Shown piece after piece: positions 9,723 through 19,064 of a stretch of 64,000 nt of DNA. The stretch comes from Pukyongia sp963768085 (lineage in GTDB: Bacteria > Bacteroidota > Bacteroidia > Flavobacteriales > Flavobacteriaceae). A program made the translations under genes and the position numbers. The stretch spans positions 186,001 through 250,000 of the forward strand of contig CAVYGO010000003.1 in NCBI GenBank assembly GCA_963768085.1, written 5' to 3'. Within the stretch, counting starts at the first letter, position 1. Every line of letters begins with the position of its first letter. The notes beneath the pieces were generated by a model. The model was not told the DNA's origin. It did not search any database and was given only the letters and a program-made list of their open reading frames with translations.

Positions 9723-10630
9723 ATGAGTAACTTAAAAAGACTATTTGTATTAATTCTTATTCTGAATTTCAGCACCATGGAAGCTCAACAAAAGATAGAC
9801 CTGCCCGATTTCGGACTCAGTTTTACAATACCAGAAGGTTGGACCGGTGGTGAGCAGGACGATTATATTGTCTTGGGTCATCAGTCGATACCCGGACTCA
9901 TGGTCCTTTCTGAAAATTCTTCAGCAGACGCTAAAAGTCTTAAGGAACTGGCGATGCAGGGTCTCAGGGATTCAGGAATTGATCTGCAGCCTAAAACAGA
10001 GTTCGATCTTATATCAAATACCCGTGTGGAAGGTATTTATGAAGGTAATTTCAACGGCTCTCAGGCCACTGCTTATGCTGTTGGTTTAATAAACGGCTAT
10101 GGAAAAGGCATGAACATCATGGTGATCACCGAAACATCAGTTTTTACGGAGCAACATCAAAATGAGGCTCAAAAACTGGCTAAGTCCGTAAAATTCTACC
10201 AGGCGACAAGATTCGGATGCGACCCTCCGATGGAAAGCTAAAATAACAGGCAGACAATTGAAGTATATGAATACCGATTCGAATTCCGATTCTAGCGGGG
10301 GATTCAGCAGCACATCAACAACCAGGATCATTAATCTGTGCTACTAACGGGCAATTTACCTACTTCTTCAGTTCCGACAGCAGCTACGCGGTTGGTGACC
10401 CCGTGGACGGTATGTCGACCGGCAACCAAATTGGATCCGGAGTACTAGAATCAACGAAAGATAATAATGGCACTTACAAAATCTATTCGGCTGGCAGCAC
10501 TAGTTACCTTGAACTTAATTTTGCGGATGATACCGTTAAGGAATTTGAATTGGGTACGGATAGCGAGGATTATATTACTCTAAACGACGGAACGCGTATT
10601 TTCTATGCGGATCTGGAAGGTTGTGATTAA
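9723..10630 (+). pseudogene. Secreted protein of unknown function, broken by two frameshifts
   Basis: The first frame (9723-10241) encodes a signal peptide (MSNLKRLFVLILILNFSTMEAQ) and a domain with FGLSFTIPEGWTG and a long stretch on self-induced stress-like or serine-protease-inhibitor-like folds that I cannot name. It stops at PPMES. The next frame, open across that stop, reads KITGRQLKYMNT then a Ser-rich linker up to RIINLCY; a third frame continues TNGQFTYFFSSDSSY to GTRIFYADLEGCD and stops at 10630. The order (GRQLKYM, INLC, NGQFTYF, short beta repeats) is that of a single flavobacterial extracellular protein, so two +1-type shifts near 10235 and 10343 have split it. Start ATG overlaps the tail of the upstream surface-protein frame. 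Confidence 0.7.
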
Positions 10631-10690
10631 CCAGCCGATTTCCAGAAGCTTTCATCATGGTTCGGTAGTTGCGGCTGGTGATAGTTACCC

Positions 10691-11149
10691 TCAAATTCTT
10701 TTCGAAGAAGTTACCTCCTGTCTTGGCCCGGCCGTATCCAGCTGAGCAGTATAAATAAATGCATTGGGAGTGATATAGAATTCCTCATTGGGAAAATTAT
10801 AAGAACGGGTTATTTCGAGATCTTCTGTGGAAGGGGGCTTAAACAGAAGTCCGAAATAACTCTTTTCTTTTGCTTCCTGTGGAAACGGACAATTTTTTAA
10901 GATCTTCTTTATTTCCGAACCAGTTGTCAATAACACCGGAACATCCCATCCGTATTTCAATTTTATCGCCTCCATAATTACTTCCGAAGTGATTTCAGAA
11001 GTAGATGAAAACGCCACATTCCCACTTTGGATATAGGTCGATACTTCGGTGAAATCCAATGCCTCCATTAATTCCCTGAGTTCGGCCATCGGAAGTTTTT
11101 TATGCCCTCCCACATTAATTCCGCGAAGTAATGCAACATAACGAAACAT
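10691..11149 (-). pseudogene. DUF1697 family protein with frameshifted C-terminus
   Basis: The N-terminal 134 residues are a normal DUF1697 protein (FRYVALLRGINVGGHKKLPM, then YIQSGNVAFSS). After PNAF the frame changes and ends as a meaningless tail at 10691. One base off, the family's real C-terminus is present: IYLYCSAGYGRAKTGGNFFE then VTITSRNYRTMM, which runs open until 10575. The shift lies in the T/A run at about 10750-10760 and equals loss of one base. DUF1697 proteins are about 180 residues, matching the repaired length. Function in the family is unknown. It is the last gene of a minus-strand unit with the DUF4174 and flavoprotein genes (1-base spacing). Confidence 0.8.
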
Positions 11150-11150
11150 A

Positions 11151-11561
11151 TTATTCTTTGTTTTTGTTCTTCAATTCACTTTGCCGCATGGGCATACTGT
11201 CTATTAAGTCATTAAATCTTTTTACAGGCTGAACTTCGTTGGAACGGTATTTCTCGCCTCCGTCAAGCCCCACCAATGCTATCTCAAATGGTTTGTTCAA
11301 GGGTTTTCCATTGTGTAACGTTTGACTGTCCTTGGAAAAATTGTACCGGAACTTCGCTTCCGAAACCACATACACCTTCACCCTGCGTTCTTCGAGATCT
11401 TCCCGGGCCGCTGCCAACAACTCAATTTGCTCCTGTACTTCCGGACTTTTGAAATCCTGGGTGTAAATAACCAACAACCTGTCTTTCCATCGATGTTTGT
11501 CAAACTCCTGCGCACCGGCAGTTCCTGACAAAAGCGCGAATACTATCAGCATGAGTCTCAT
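11151..11561 (-). CDS. DUF4174 domain-containing secreted protein
   Basis: A start at ATG 11561 is chosen because it gives a signal peptide (MRLMLIVFALLSGTAGAQ) and lies next to the stop of the upstream flavoprotein gene. The 136-residue product contains the DUF4174 pattern: RWKDRLLVIYTQD, a helix with EERRVKVYVVSE, then ALVGLDGGEKYRS and a C-terminal IDSMPMRQSE. The fold is thioredoxin-like without the Cys pair, and a periplasmic location is likely. Biochemical role is unknown. It ends 1 base before the DUF1697 start, so the three genes form an operon. Confidence 0.8.
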   Translation of the reverse strand: MRLMLIVFALLSGTAGAQEFDKHRWKDRLLVIYTQDFKSPEVQEQIELLAAAREDLEERRVKVYVVSEAKFRYNFSKDSQTLHNGKPLNKPFEIALVGLDGGEKYRSNEVQPVKRFNDLIDSMPMRQSELKNKNKE

Positions 11562-11562
11562 A

Positions 11563-12798
11563 TCATTTATTTGTTTGTGTAATAGCCTTGGAGACCAGGT
11601 ATCCTCCCGTCCACGCATTCTGAAAATTAAAGCCTCCCGTGATCGCATCTATATTGAGTACCTCCCCCGCAAAATACAATCCGGGATGTAATTTACTTTC
11701 AAACGTTTTAAAATTAACTTCTTTAAGTTCTACTCCCCCGGCAGTAACAAACTCCTCCTTAAAAGTACTCTTCCCTTCTACCTGATAGATCCCGTGGGAA
11801 AGTTCTGTTACCAGTTCATCGATCTGTGCCCTGGTAATATCCGCCCAGACTGCAATGTCTGCAATACCAGCAGCACGCACCAGGTTCTTCCAGAGCCTTT
11901 TCGGCAAGTCGGATATCGCTGTACCGGTCACCTTCTTCCTGGCTTTTTCAAGTTTCAGCTTCCTGAGTTCTGCTTCAATATCCTCCCTATCGTAACCCGG
12001 CATCCAATGTACACTGATCCTAAAATTATAATCCATAGGTTCAAGAATTCGGGCACCCCAGGCCGACAGCTTAAGAATCGCCGGCCCGCTCATTCCCCAG
12101 TGGGTGATAAGCAGCGGACCTTCGCTGGAAAGTATAGCCTTTCCTTCTGAATCCAATACAGTTATCATAGCTTCCGTAGCAACACCGGGAAGGTCGGTGA
12201 TCCGCTCATCTTTTATTTTAAACGTAAATAAGGAAGGAACGGGTGGTACGATCGCATGGCCTAATTTCTTGAGGAGCATCCATATTTTAGGATTACTTCC
12301 CGTTGCTATCACTAACTGTTTCGCAGAAAATTCATCCAAATTCGTTTTTAATTGCCATTCCGTGTCTTTCTTACGGATATTTTGTACCGACTGCTGCAGG
12401 AGAACCTCAACACCCAGTCGTTTAGTTTCGTTCAGGAAACAATCTATAATGGTTTTCGAGGAATCTGTTACTGGAAACATACGGCCGTCCTCTTCGGTCT
12501 TTAGCGTGACGCCCCGTTCTTCGAACCAGGCTATGGTGTCCCCTGTCATAAAGCGATGAAAAGGGCCTAGCAGCTCCTTTTCACCCCTGGGATATTTTTT
12601 TACCAACTCATCCGGTATAAATTCAGCATGAGTAACATTGCATCTTCCTCCACCCGATACTTTCACTTTGGTAAGCACTTCCTTTCCCCGTTCCAGGATA
12701 GCAATTTTGAGGTCGCGATCCATATCGGCGGCATTGATAGCCGTGAAAAATCCAGCGGCTCCGCCACCAATGATCAATAGGTCGTAATCGTATCGCAT
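11563..12798 (-). CDS. HI0933/BaiN-like FAD-dependent flavoprotein
   Basis: A 411-residue cytoplasmic flavoprotein. The N-terminus has the FAD Rossmann motif LLIIGGGAAGFFTAINAA, then KVKVSGGGRCNVTH, the signature of the HI0933-like family (NAD(P)/FAD-dependent oxidoreductases, aminoacetone oxidase annotation). The C-terminal block GGVELKEVNFKTFESK followed by PGLYFAGEVLNIDAITGGFN closes the FAD site. Substrate is unknown in most members; some reduce steroid or flavin-type compounds. The gene is first in a three-gene minus-strand operon with DUF4174 and DUF1697 genes. Confidence 0.9.
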   Translation of the reverse strand: MRYDYDLLIIGGGAAGFFTAINAADMDRDLKIAILERGKEVLTKVKVSGGGRCNVTHAEFIPDELVKKYPRGEKELLGPFHRFMTGDTIAWFEERGVTLKTEEDGRMFPVTDSSKTIIDCFLNETKRLGVEVLLQQSVQNIRKKDTEWQLKTNLDEFSAKQLVIATGSNPKIWMLLKKLGHAIVPPVPSLFTFKIKDERITDLPGVATEAMITVLDSEGKAILSSEGPLLITHWGMSGPAILKLSAWGARILEPMDYNFRISVHWMPGYDREDIEAELRKLKLEKARKKVTGTAISDLPKRLWKNLVRAAGIADIAVWADITRAQIDELVTELSHGIYQVEGKSTFKEEFVTAGGVELKEVNFKTFESKLHPGLYFAGEVLNIDAITGGFNFQNAWTGGYLVSKAITQTNK

Positions 12799-12892
12799 TC
12801 CTCAAAAATACTCATAATTTGCGCAGTGTTTATTGACTTCATATACAATTCGCCAAAAATGGTATCTTACCACATCTAACGATCAAAGCAAC

Positions 12893-14239
12893 ATGAAAGA
12901 CATTACTAAGTGGAGCATCACCGTTGCTCTGGCCGGATTCCTTTTCGGTTTTGACACGGTTGTAATAAGTGGTGCCAACCAACCCATTAAAGAACTTTGG
13001 AACACCTCCCCCCTTTTCCACGGGATGTTTATTATGAGTATGGCCCTTTGGGGTACGGTACTGGGGTCTTTATTGGGAGGGATACCTACAAAACGTCTGG
13101 GACGAAAAAGAACTTTATTCTGGATAGGGATACTCTTTTTTATTTCAGCATTGGGTAGTGGATTGGCTCCAGATCCATACAGCTTTTCGTTCTTCAGATT
13201 TATTGGAGGTATTGGAGTTGGCGTATCATCGGTAGCCGCTCCAATTTATATCTCCGAGATCACCACGGCAGAAAACAGGGGCCGGTTGGGTGCCCTGTAC
13301 CAGTTTAATATTGTCTTCGGAATCCTTATCGCTTTCGTATCTAACTGGTTGCTGAAGGGTGTAGGCGGTGAAGCAGACTGGCGCTGGATGCTTGGGGTTG
13401 AAGGTATCCCTGCCCTGGCCTATACACTAATGGTGATGAATGTTCCTAACAGCCCACGTTGGTTATTGATACAGAAAAAAGACGTAGTGGGAGCGTTGGC
13501 AGTCTTAAAACGAATGTATAATGATGAAAGGGCTAAAATGCATCTTGAAGAAATTCAGCATGATGCAGCTTTACCTAAAAGTAACGATCAGCTTTTTCAG
13601 AAAAAATATAAAAGAGTATTGTGGCTGGGTTTTCTTATAGCATTTTTCAACCAGTTATCCGGAATCAATTTTGTGCTCTATTACGCTCCGCAGATCCTGG
13701 AACAGGCAGGCCTGGGAGGTGAAGAATCACTGTTTAATTCTATCGCCATAGGAGTGGTGAATTTAGTCTTTACTTTGATCGGTATTCGATTGATCGACAG
13801 GCTGGGTCGACGTCAGTTATTAATTATTGGATCGATCGGTTATATCATTAGTCTGTTTATGGTGGGTTATTGTTTCCAGGCAGATCTTAGCTCAACGTTA
13901 CTTCTTACTTTCATCTGTATGTTCATCGCGTCGCATGCTATCGGACAAGGAGCAATTATCTGGGTATTTATCTCTGAAATATTTCCGAATCGGGTACGTG
14001 CCTATGGACAATCATGGGGTACTGGAACGCATTGGATTTTCGCTGCGCTCATTACTCTGGTTACGCCATTCTTTATAGACCCGGCTGAAGGTGTTTTTAA
14101 GGATAACCTTGAAATAATCTATTACTTCTTCGCGGGAATGATGGTGTTACAGCTCCTTTGGGGTATGTTCATAATGCCGGAAACAAAAGGTGTTAGCCTG
14201 GAAGACCTTGAGAAAAAGTTAATACCTGATGACAAATAG
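12893..14239 (+). CDS. Sugar porter, major facilitator superfamily
   Basis: A 448-residue, 12-helix inner-membrane transporter. The start ATG at 12893 is preferred to an earlier in-frame ATG because it opens directly into helix 1 (ITKWSITVALAGFLFGFDT). Family marks include GFLFGFDTVVISGA, RLGRKR between helices 2 and 3, NRGRLGALYQ before helix 5, PNSPRWLL after helix 6, and RLGRRQLL in the second half, all of the sugar porter (SP) family that includes XylE and GalP proton symporters. The gene overlaps the fructokinase start by 11 bases, so a hexose, probably fructose, is the likely substrate. That assignment is inferred from context. Confidence 0.88.
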   Translation: MKDITKWSITVALAGFLFGFDTVVISGANQPIKELWNTSPLFHGMFIMSMALWGTVLGSLLGGIPTKRLGRKRTLFWIGILFFISALGSGLAPDPYSFSFFRFIGGIGVGVSSVAAPIYISEITTAENRGRLGALYQFNIVFGILIAFVSNWLLKGVGGEADWRWMLGVEGIPALAYTLMVMNVPNSPRWLLIQKKDVVGALAVLKRMYNDERAKMHLEEIQHDAALPKSNDQLFQKKYKRVLWLGFLIAFFNQLSGINFVLYYAPQILEQAGLGGEESLFNSIAIGVVNLVFTLIGIRLIDRLGRRQLLIIGSIGYIISLFMVGYCFQADLSSTLLLTFICMFIASHAIGQGAIIWVFISEIFPNRVRAYGQSWGTGTHWIFAALITLVTPFFIDPAEGVFKDNLEIIYYFFAGMMVLQLLWGMFIMPETKGVSLEDLEKKLIPDDK

Positions 14240-15122
14240 AATTCCAAAAATTAACTGCTTTGGCGAAATTCTTTGGGATGTTTTTCCTGATAAAGAGCTC
14301 TTAGGCGGAGCACCACTGAACGTAGCAATGCGCCTGCATTCCATAGGTGCCGATGTTACAATGATAAGCAGTGTGGGTAAAGATGAACTTGGAGATAAAG
14401 CCCTGCAAGAAATTAAAGATCATGGCCTTTCCGTTTCGGCTGTTCAGATCTCGGATGATAAACCGACAGGCGCCGTAATGGTTTCTTTAACCAATGGGAT
14501 CGCGACCTACACTATTGCAGAAGATGTTGCCTGGGATCATATAAGGATTAGCAAAGAAACCCGCGTGAAAATTGGTAAAGCGGATGCACTGGTATTTGGA
14601 TCCCTGGCCCTTCGGAATGATCACAACCTAAAAGTACTAAGTGAACTTCTGAAAGAAACCAACTATGCTATTTTCGATCTCAACCTGCGGCAACCATACT
14701 ACTCGAAGGACCTGATCCTGGATATGATGTTGAAGTCGAATCTGATTAAAATGAACGATGAGGAACTGGACTATGTGTGTGAAATCCTGAATATCCTCGG
14801 TGATTCACTTGAAGGTCGATTGGAAAAGATCGCCAGGACCACTCAAACGGACAGTATTTGCATCACCTTGGGTGAGAAAGGAGCAATTTTTCTTCATAAC
14901 AAAGTCGTAACCAGACACCCGGGCTATAAAGTTAAAGTGGCAGATACAGTGGGTGCCGGAGATTCCTTTTTTGCGGGACTCATTTACGAGTTGCTTTCAG
15001 GTTCCGATCCTAAAGAAGCACTCACCACAGGCTGCGCCTTAGGTGCCTTGGTTGCTTCCAAAAAAGGAGCCAATTGCCGTGTTACTTCCGAAGAAATAGC
15101 AAGAATGAAACAATTGCAATAA
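14229..15122 (+). CDS. PfkB family carbohydrate kinase, probably fructokinase
   Basis: A 297-residue ribokinase-fold enzyme. It begins PKINCFGEILWDVFPD, continues LGGAPLNVAMRLHSIG (first PfkB signature with the substrate-binding GG), and ends with DTVGAGDSFFAGLI (second signature with the catalytic Asp in GAGD). FGEILWD is typical of fructokinases. It would phosphorylate fructose in the cytoplasm using ATP. It is translationally coupled to the sugar porter (11-base overlap) and the two form a sugar uptake and phosphorylation unit. The gene ends 1 base before the stop of the convergent GTPase gene. Confidence 0.88.
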   Translation: MTNRIPKINCFGEILWDVFPDKELLGGAPLNVAMRLHSIGADVTMISSVGKDELGDKALQEIKDHGLSVSAVQISDDKPTGAVMVSLTNGIATYTIAEDVAWDHIRISKETRVKIGKADALVFGSLALRNDHNLKVLSELLKETNYAIFDLNLRQPYYSKDLILDMMLKSNLIKMNDEELDYVCEILNILGDSLEGRLEKIARTTQTDSICITLGEKGAIFLHNKVVTRHPGYKVKVADTVGAGDSFFAGLIYELLSGSDPKEALTTGCALGALVASKKGANCRVTSEEIARMKQLQ

Positions 15123-15123
15123 G

Positions 15124-16500
15124 TTATAACCTGGCCATCAGGCTAGGTCGGTCGGCTACTTTCTTTGTTTTGACTTCAGTTTCCACAAACTTATTGATGA
15201 CATCTTCCAGGGTTGGTGTACCAATGGACTGCAGGTCATAGTGAACTCGTACACTTGGTTTATCGATTTTAATAACCCTGTTCAGATCTATAGGAGTTCC
15301 TATTACCACTGCATCGCACTCACAATTATTAATGGTGGTTTCGAGGTCTTTTAGCTGTTCATCACCATATCCCATGGCAGGAAGCAGCGTACCTATACCC
15401 GGATATTTTTCGAAAGTATCTTTTAACTGTCCTACCAGACAGGGTCTTGGATCTACCAATTCCGCCGCTCCGTATTTTCTCGCGGCTACTGTACCGGCTC
15501 CTATTAACATACCTCCATGGGTTAATGTAGGCCCGTCTTCAACCACTAGAACTTTTTTATTTCGAATGATATCAGGATTGTCTACACGAACCGGTGAAGC
15601 AGCATCAATTACTATTGCCTTAGGTAAGTTTTCTGCCAGAATTGTTCTAATTTTTTCAACATCCTCCGGATGTGCAGTATCAATTTTATTGATGATCACC
15701 GCATCGGACATACGCAGTGTGATCTCACCAGGATAATATTGTAATCCATGACCCGCGCGATGTGGATCTGTTACCGTGATATGCAGATCGGACTTATAGA
15801 AAGGAAAATCATTGTTGCCTCCATCCCATACAACGACATCACATCCATCGGGATCATTTTCAGCGGCTCTCAGTATAGCTTCGTAATCCACTCCGGCATA
15901 AATAACATTACCGCGAACAATATGTGGTTCGTATTCCTCCATCTCTTCAATAGTACATTCATGTTTTTCCAGGTCATCCAACACCGCATAGCGCTGTACT
16001 TTCTGAGCCTCAAGGTCCCCATAAGGCATGGGGTGTCGAATGACCACTACCTTTAATCCTTTTTCCATAAGTATCTCGACGATCCTACGGGAAGTCTGAC
16101 TTTTACCACAGCCGGTTCTTGTAGCGCCAACGCTGATTAATGGTTTTGTGCTCGATACAGAGGTTTCTTTACTACCCAAAAGAACAAAATTCGCCCCGGC
16201 AGTATTTACAATGGCTGCTTTATGCATTACATATTCGTATGGAATATCAGAATAGGAAAACACAACATCGTCAACCTTAAGTTTGGCGATCAAGCTTTCC
16301 AGTTCCTTTTCATCGTAAATAGGTATTCCATCCGGATATAAAGTGCCAGCCAGGGCAGCCGGGTATTTGCGACCAAGAATGTTTGGGATCTGGGTCGCTG
16401 TGAATGCAACCACTTCGTAGGTATCGTTATCACGATAAACCGTGTTGAAATTGTGAAAATCCCGCCCGGCGGCACCCATTATAAGAACTCTTTTTTTCAT
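15124..16500 (-). CDS. Cyclic 2,3-diphosphoglycerate synthetase-like P-loop GTPase
   Basis: A 458-residue cytoplasmic protein. The N-terminus (KRVLIMGAAGRDFHNFNTVY) is a Rossmann-like domain. A P-loop domain starts with VGATRTGCGKSQTSRRI around residue 125 and continues with VVIRHPMPYGDL, VWDGGNNDFPF and INKIDTAHPEDVEKI. This is the architecture of the family around archaeal cyclic 2,3-diphosphoglycerate synthetase. Bacterial members lack proven function and the named product is not known from Flavobacteriaceae, so I do not assign the reaction. It stands alone, convergent with the fructokinase gene. Confidence 0.8.
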   Translation of the reverse strand: MKKRVLIMGAAGRDFHNFNTVYRDNDTYEVVAFTATQIPNILGRKYPAALAGTLYPDGIPIYDEKELESLIAKLKVDDVVFSYSDIPYEYVMHKAAIVNTAGANFVLLGSKETSVSSTKPLISVGATRTGCGKSQTSRRIVEILMEKGLKVVVIRHPMPYGDLEAQKVQRYAVLDDLEKHECTIEEMEEYEPHIVRGNVIYAGVDYEAILRAAENDPDGCDVVVWDGGNNDFPFYKSDLHITVTDPHRAGHGLQYYPGEITLRMSDAVIINKIDTAHPEDVEKIRTILAENLPKAIVIDAASPVRVDNPDIIRNKKVLVVEDGPTLTHGGMLIGAGTVAARKYGAAELVDPRPCLVGQLKDTFEKYPGIGTLLPAMGYGDEQLKDLETTINNCECDAVVIGTPIDLNRVIKIDKPSVRVHYDLQSIGTPTLEDVINKFVETEVKTKKVADRPSLMARL

Positions 16501-16690
16501 ATCGTATCGTTTTTGATTGTTCTTTCGTTGCCCAAATATATTCCAGCTATACCTCGAAAAATATGATTATTGTCAGTGGTCCGAATAATCATTTCTGTAT
16601 CACATTCATATAAAACCACGTATGAAACATCTTACATTTCGGATTATTATATTTCGTAACTTGCTGATACATAACCAATAAATTTCAATT

Positions 16691-17113
16691 ATGTTTTCCA
16701 AAGCAAATTTAGTTAGTACACTGGTTTTAACCATTTGGGGCGTTGGTGGTGGATTTCTTCTGTGGGGCATCCTTGCGGATCCATTTATGACAGATCACGT
16801 TGTTACAGACGGACTAATGAAAGATCCTCCGGACATGGTCCACCTGATAATTGGATGCCTTATTCAAGCATTTGCGTTTTCTACAATTTACCAACGTTTT
16901 GGTTCAGGTTCTTATGGTGCCGGGAGTGGTTTATCTTTGGGGATTTGGGCCGGGATCATGATTGGTCTGGGTGAAGGATTAATTGATTTCTCAACCTCGA
17001 ATATTCTTGATCTGCACGGAACATTCGTGAACTTTGTAATATATCTAATATTCTTCGGAATTATGGGTCTGCTTGCAGGTTTGATATACGGTAAAATGGC
17101 CAGTAAATCGTAA
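16691..17113 (+). CDS. Small four-helix membrane protein of unknown function
   Basis: A 140-residue hydrophobic protein with about four membrane segments, starting after SKANLVSTLVLTIWGVGGGF; Gly-rich helices in the middle (LSLGIWAGIMIGLGEG) and a last segment IYLIFFGIMGLLAGLIYG. I do not recognise the family with confidence; it resembles small DUF1761-like or DoxX-size membrane proteins. It is monocistronic, with a 190-base upstream gap and a 9-bp hairpin 14 bases after the stop. Confidence 0.6.
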   Translation: MFSKANLVSTLVLTIWGVGGGFLLWGILADPFMTDHVVTDGLMKDPPDMVHLIIGCLIQAFAFSTIYQRFGSGSYGAGSGLSLGIWAGIMIGLGEGLIDFSTSNILDLHGTFVNFVIYLIFFGIMGLLAGLIYGKMASKS

Positions 17114-17126
17114 ACAGTATCTGTAC

Positions 17127-17149
17127 GACCCGAATCGTGAATTCGGGTC
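17127..17149. terminator. Nine-bp hairpin after the small membrane protein gene
   Basis: Perfect inverted repeat GACCCGAAT / ATTCGGGTC with a 5-base loop, 14 bases after the stop codon. There is no T-tract, so it may be a processing or Rho-assisted end rather than a classic terminator. Confidence 0.5.
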
Positions 17150-17290
17150 ATAATCTTGAATTTCAGATGCTCAAAATTACTTCTGAATAAATTCCATAAT
17201 ATTCGGCAGCTACTACTTAATTGCTGATTTTTATCAGTTTTTAAACACGATTCCTTTCGTAATTTGTTAGGTCACCATTATGCGATTATT

Positions 17291-17896
17291 ATGGAATTAC
17301 CTGATGCGTTCATCCCTCTGGATATAACCGAACCTATCTGGAGCCATTTCTTCACTGTTGCACCCTTAGTGATTGTAGGCACCAAAGAAGGTGTAGGTTA
17401 CGATATGGCGCCCAAGCATATGGCTATGCCTATGGGTTTCAATAATTACTTTGGATTTGTGTGCACTCCTGCACATAAAACCTATCACAATGTGCTCAAT
17501 TACAATGAATTTTCGGTTAGTTATCTCCTTCCAAAGCAGATAATACAAGCCGCTATTAGTGCATCACCACGACACGATGATATTTCCAAATCGGATGAGA
17601 TCGTTTCGGCCCTTCCTACCATAAACGGAACCAAAACAGACACCCTGTTAATGGAAGATGCCTATGCGCATCTTGAATGCAAACGCTACAAGATAATCGA
17701 CGGTTTTGGCGAGAATTGTATTATCACCGGAGAAATAATTGCTGCGTCCGTACATCCTGAATACCTCAGGGTTTCAGAAAAAGATGAACGCGACCAGATT
17801 GCTGCTCATCCCTTATTGGCTTATATAGCCGACGGACGATTCGCACGTATAAGCGACACTTATAATTTTCCATTTCCGAAGAATTTTGCACGATGA
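17291..17896 (+). CDS. Flavin reductase family (FMN-binding split barrel) protein
   Basis: A 201-residue protein. The ATG at 17291 is preferred to an in-frame TTG at 17264 because it matches the usual domain start. The order of blocks is FFTVAPLVIVGTKEG, DMAPKHMAMPMGFNNYFGFVC, then FSVSYLLPKQI, which is the FMN-binding split-barrel pattern seen in flavin reductases and related flavoproteins. A role in reducing free flavin or in a monooxygenase pair is possible. It overlaps the next gene by 4 bases (ATGA), so it is the first gene of an operon with an M20 peptidase and a P-loop protein. Confidence 0.8.
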   Translation: MELPDAFIPLDITEPIWSHFFTVAPLVIVGTKEGVGYDMAPKHMAMPMGFNNYFGFVCTPAHKTYHNVLNYNEFSVSYLLPKQIIQAAISASPRHDDISKSDEIVSALPTINGTKTDTLLMEDAYAHLECKRYKIIDGFGENCIITGEIIAASVHPEYLRVSEKDERDQIAAHPLLAYIADGRFARISDTYNFPFPKNFAR

Positions 17897-19062
17897 AAGC
17901 TACCACGAACATAGCGAAAGAAATTCAAGCCTATCTCGGCAGACATGAGAATGAAATGCTGGGTTTCTTAAAAAAAATTGTCGCTATGGAGTCGCCATCT
18001 CAATCGGTTAGCTCGCAGCATGAATTGTTTTCAGTGCTAAGCCATGCTCTGGAATCTGTGGGTTATTTCACACTTCATGTTCCGGGCAGGAAAAGTGGAG
18101 GTTACTTATATGCCAGACCTAAACGCAGAAAAAAAGGGGCTCCTATTCAGTTACTTGTGGGCCATTGTGATACGGTCTGGCCACTGGATACACTTCAGAA
18201 TATAAAAATCGAAAAAAGAGACAAACGATTAAAAGGACCCGGAGTGTACGACATGAAAGCCGGGATTACCCAAATGTTGTTCGCCCTAAAAACCATACTG
18301 GAACTGGATCTTGAAACTGAAGTTGTTCCTGTTATCCTCATAAATTCCGATGAAGAGATCGGAAGTCACGAATCCACGCATATCATCACCAGGCTGGCCA
18401 AAATTTCGGAAAGGGCTTATGTACTGGAACCCCCCCTTGGACTGGATGGTAAGTTAAAAACCGGTCGTAAAGGGATCGGCAGATTTACAATATCGGTACA
18501 AGGTAGAGCAGCTCATGCCGGACTGGACCCTGCCAAAGGAGTGAGCGCAATTGTCGAGCTATCGCACCAGGTGCAGAAATTATTTGGGATGAACGACCTG
18601 GATCGGGGTATCACAGTGAATATAGGTATGATCGAAGGCGGTATCTCTGCTAATGTAATTGCACCTAGAAGTAAAGCCGTTGTGGATGTACGAGTTGAAA
18701 ACATTGAAGACGGAGAATATATTACCGGACAGATTTTAAGTTTGAAACCCATACTTCCCGATGTGAGCCTGGAGATCAGTGGCGGAATAGGACGGCCTCC
18801 GATGGAAAAGAACGAGAGAAATGAGCAGCTATGGAATACGGCAAAAACATTAGGTAACGAATTGGGAATGTCCCTGGAGGATGCAGCTGTTGGTGGCGGT
18901 TCCGATGCGAACACAACCAGCCAGCATACCGCAACCCTGGATGGGTTGGGTACTCCCGGTGACGGTGCCCATGCCGAACACGAATTTATATTTCATGAAA
19001 AATTAAAGGAAAGAACCGCCTTACTGGTATTATTGCTTCTTTCAAAACCTCTAAAAACCTAG
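17893..19062 (+). CDS. M20 family metallopeptidase, carboxypeptidase G2-like
   Basis: A 389-residue cytoplasmic metal-dependent hydrolase. The metal ligands sit in LLVGHCDTVWP (His, Asp), GVYDMKAGI (bridging Asp) and INSDEEIGSHES (catalytic Glu pair), and the lid domain contains GRAAHAGLDP with the dimer-type His. GGGSDAN near the C-terminus supplies the last ligand region. Glutamate carboxypeptidase-like members remove C-terminal amino acids from peptides or folate derivatives. The gene overlaps the flavin reductase gene and precedes the P-loop gene by 2 bases; substrate unknown. Confidence 0.88.
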   Translation: MKATTNIAKEIQAYLGRHENEMLGFLKKIVAMESPSQSVSSQHELFSVLSHALESVGYFTLHVPGRKSGGYLYARPKRRKKGAPIQLLVGHCDTVWPLDTLQNIKIEKRDKRLKGPGVYDMKAGITQMLFALKTILELDLETEVVPVILINSDEEIGSHESTHIITRLAKISERAYVLEPPLGLDGKLKTGRKGIGRFTISVQGRAAHAGLDPAKGVSAIVELSHQVQKLFGMNDLDRGITVNIGMIEGGISANVIAPRSKAVVDVRVENIEDGEYITGQILSLKPILPDVSLEISGGIGRPPMEKNERNEQLWNTAKTLGNELGMSLEDAAVGGGSDANTTSQHTATLDGLGTPGDGAHAEHEFIFHEKLKERTALLVLLLLSKPLKT

Positions 19063-19064
19063 CA

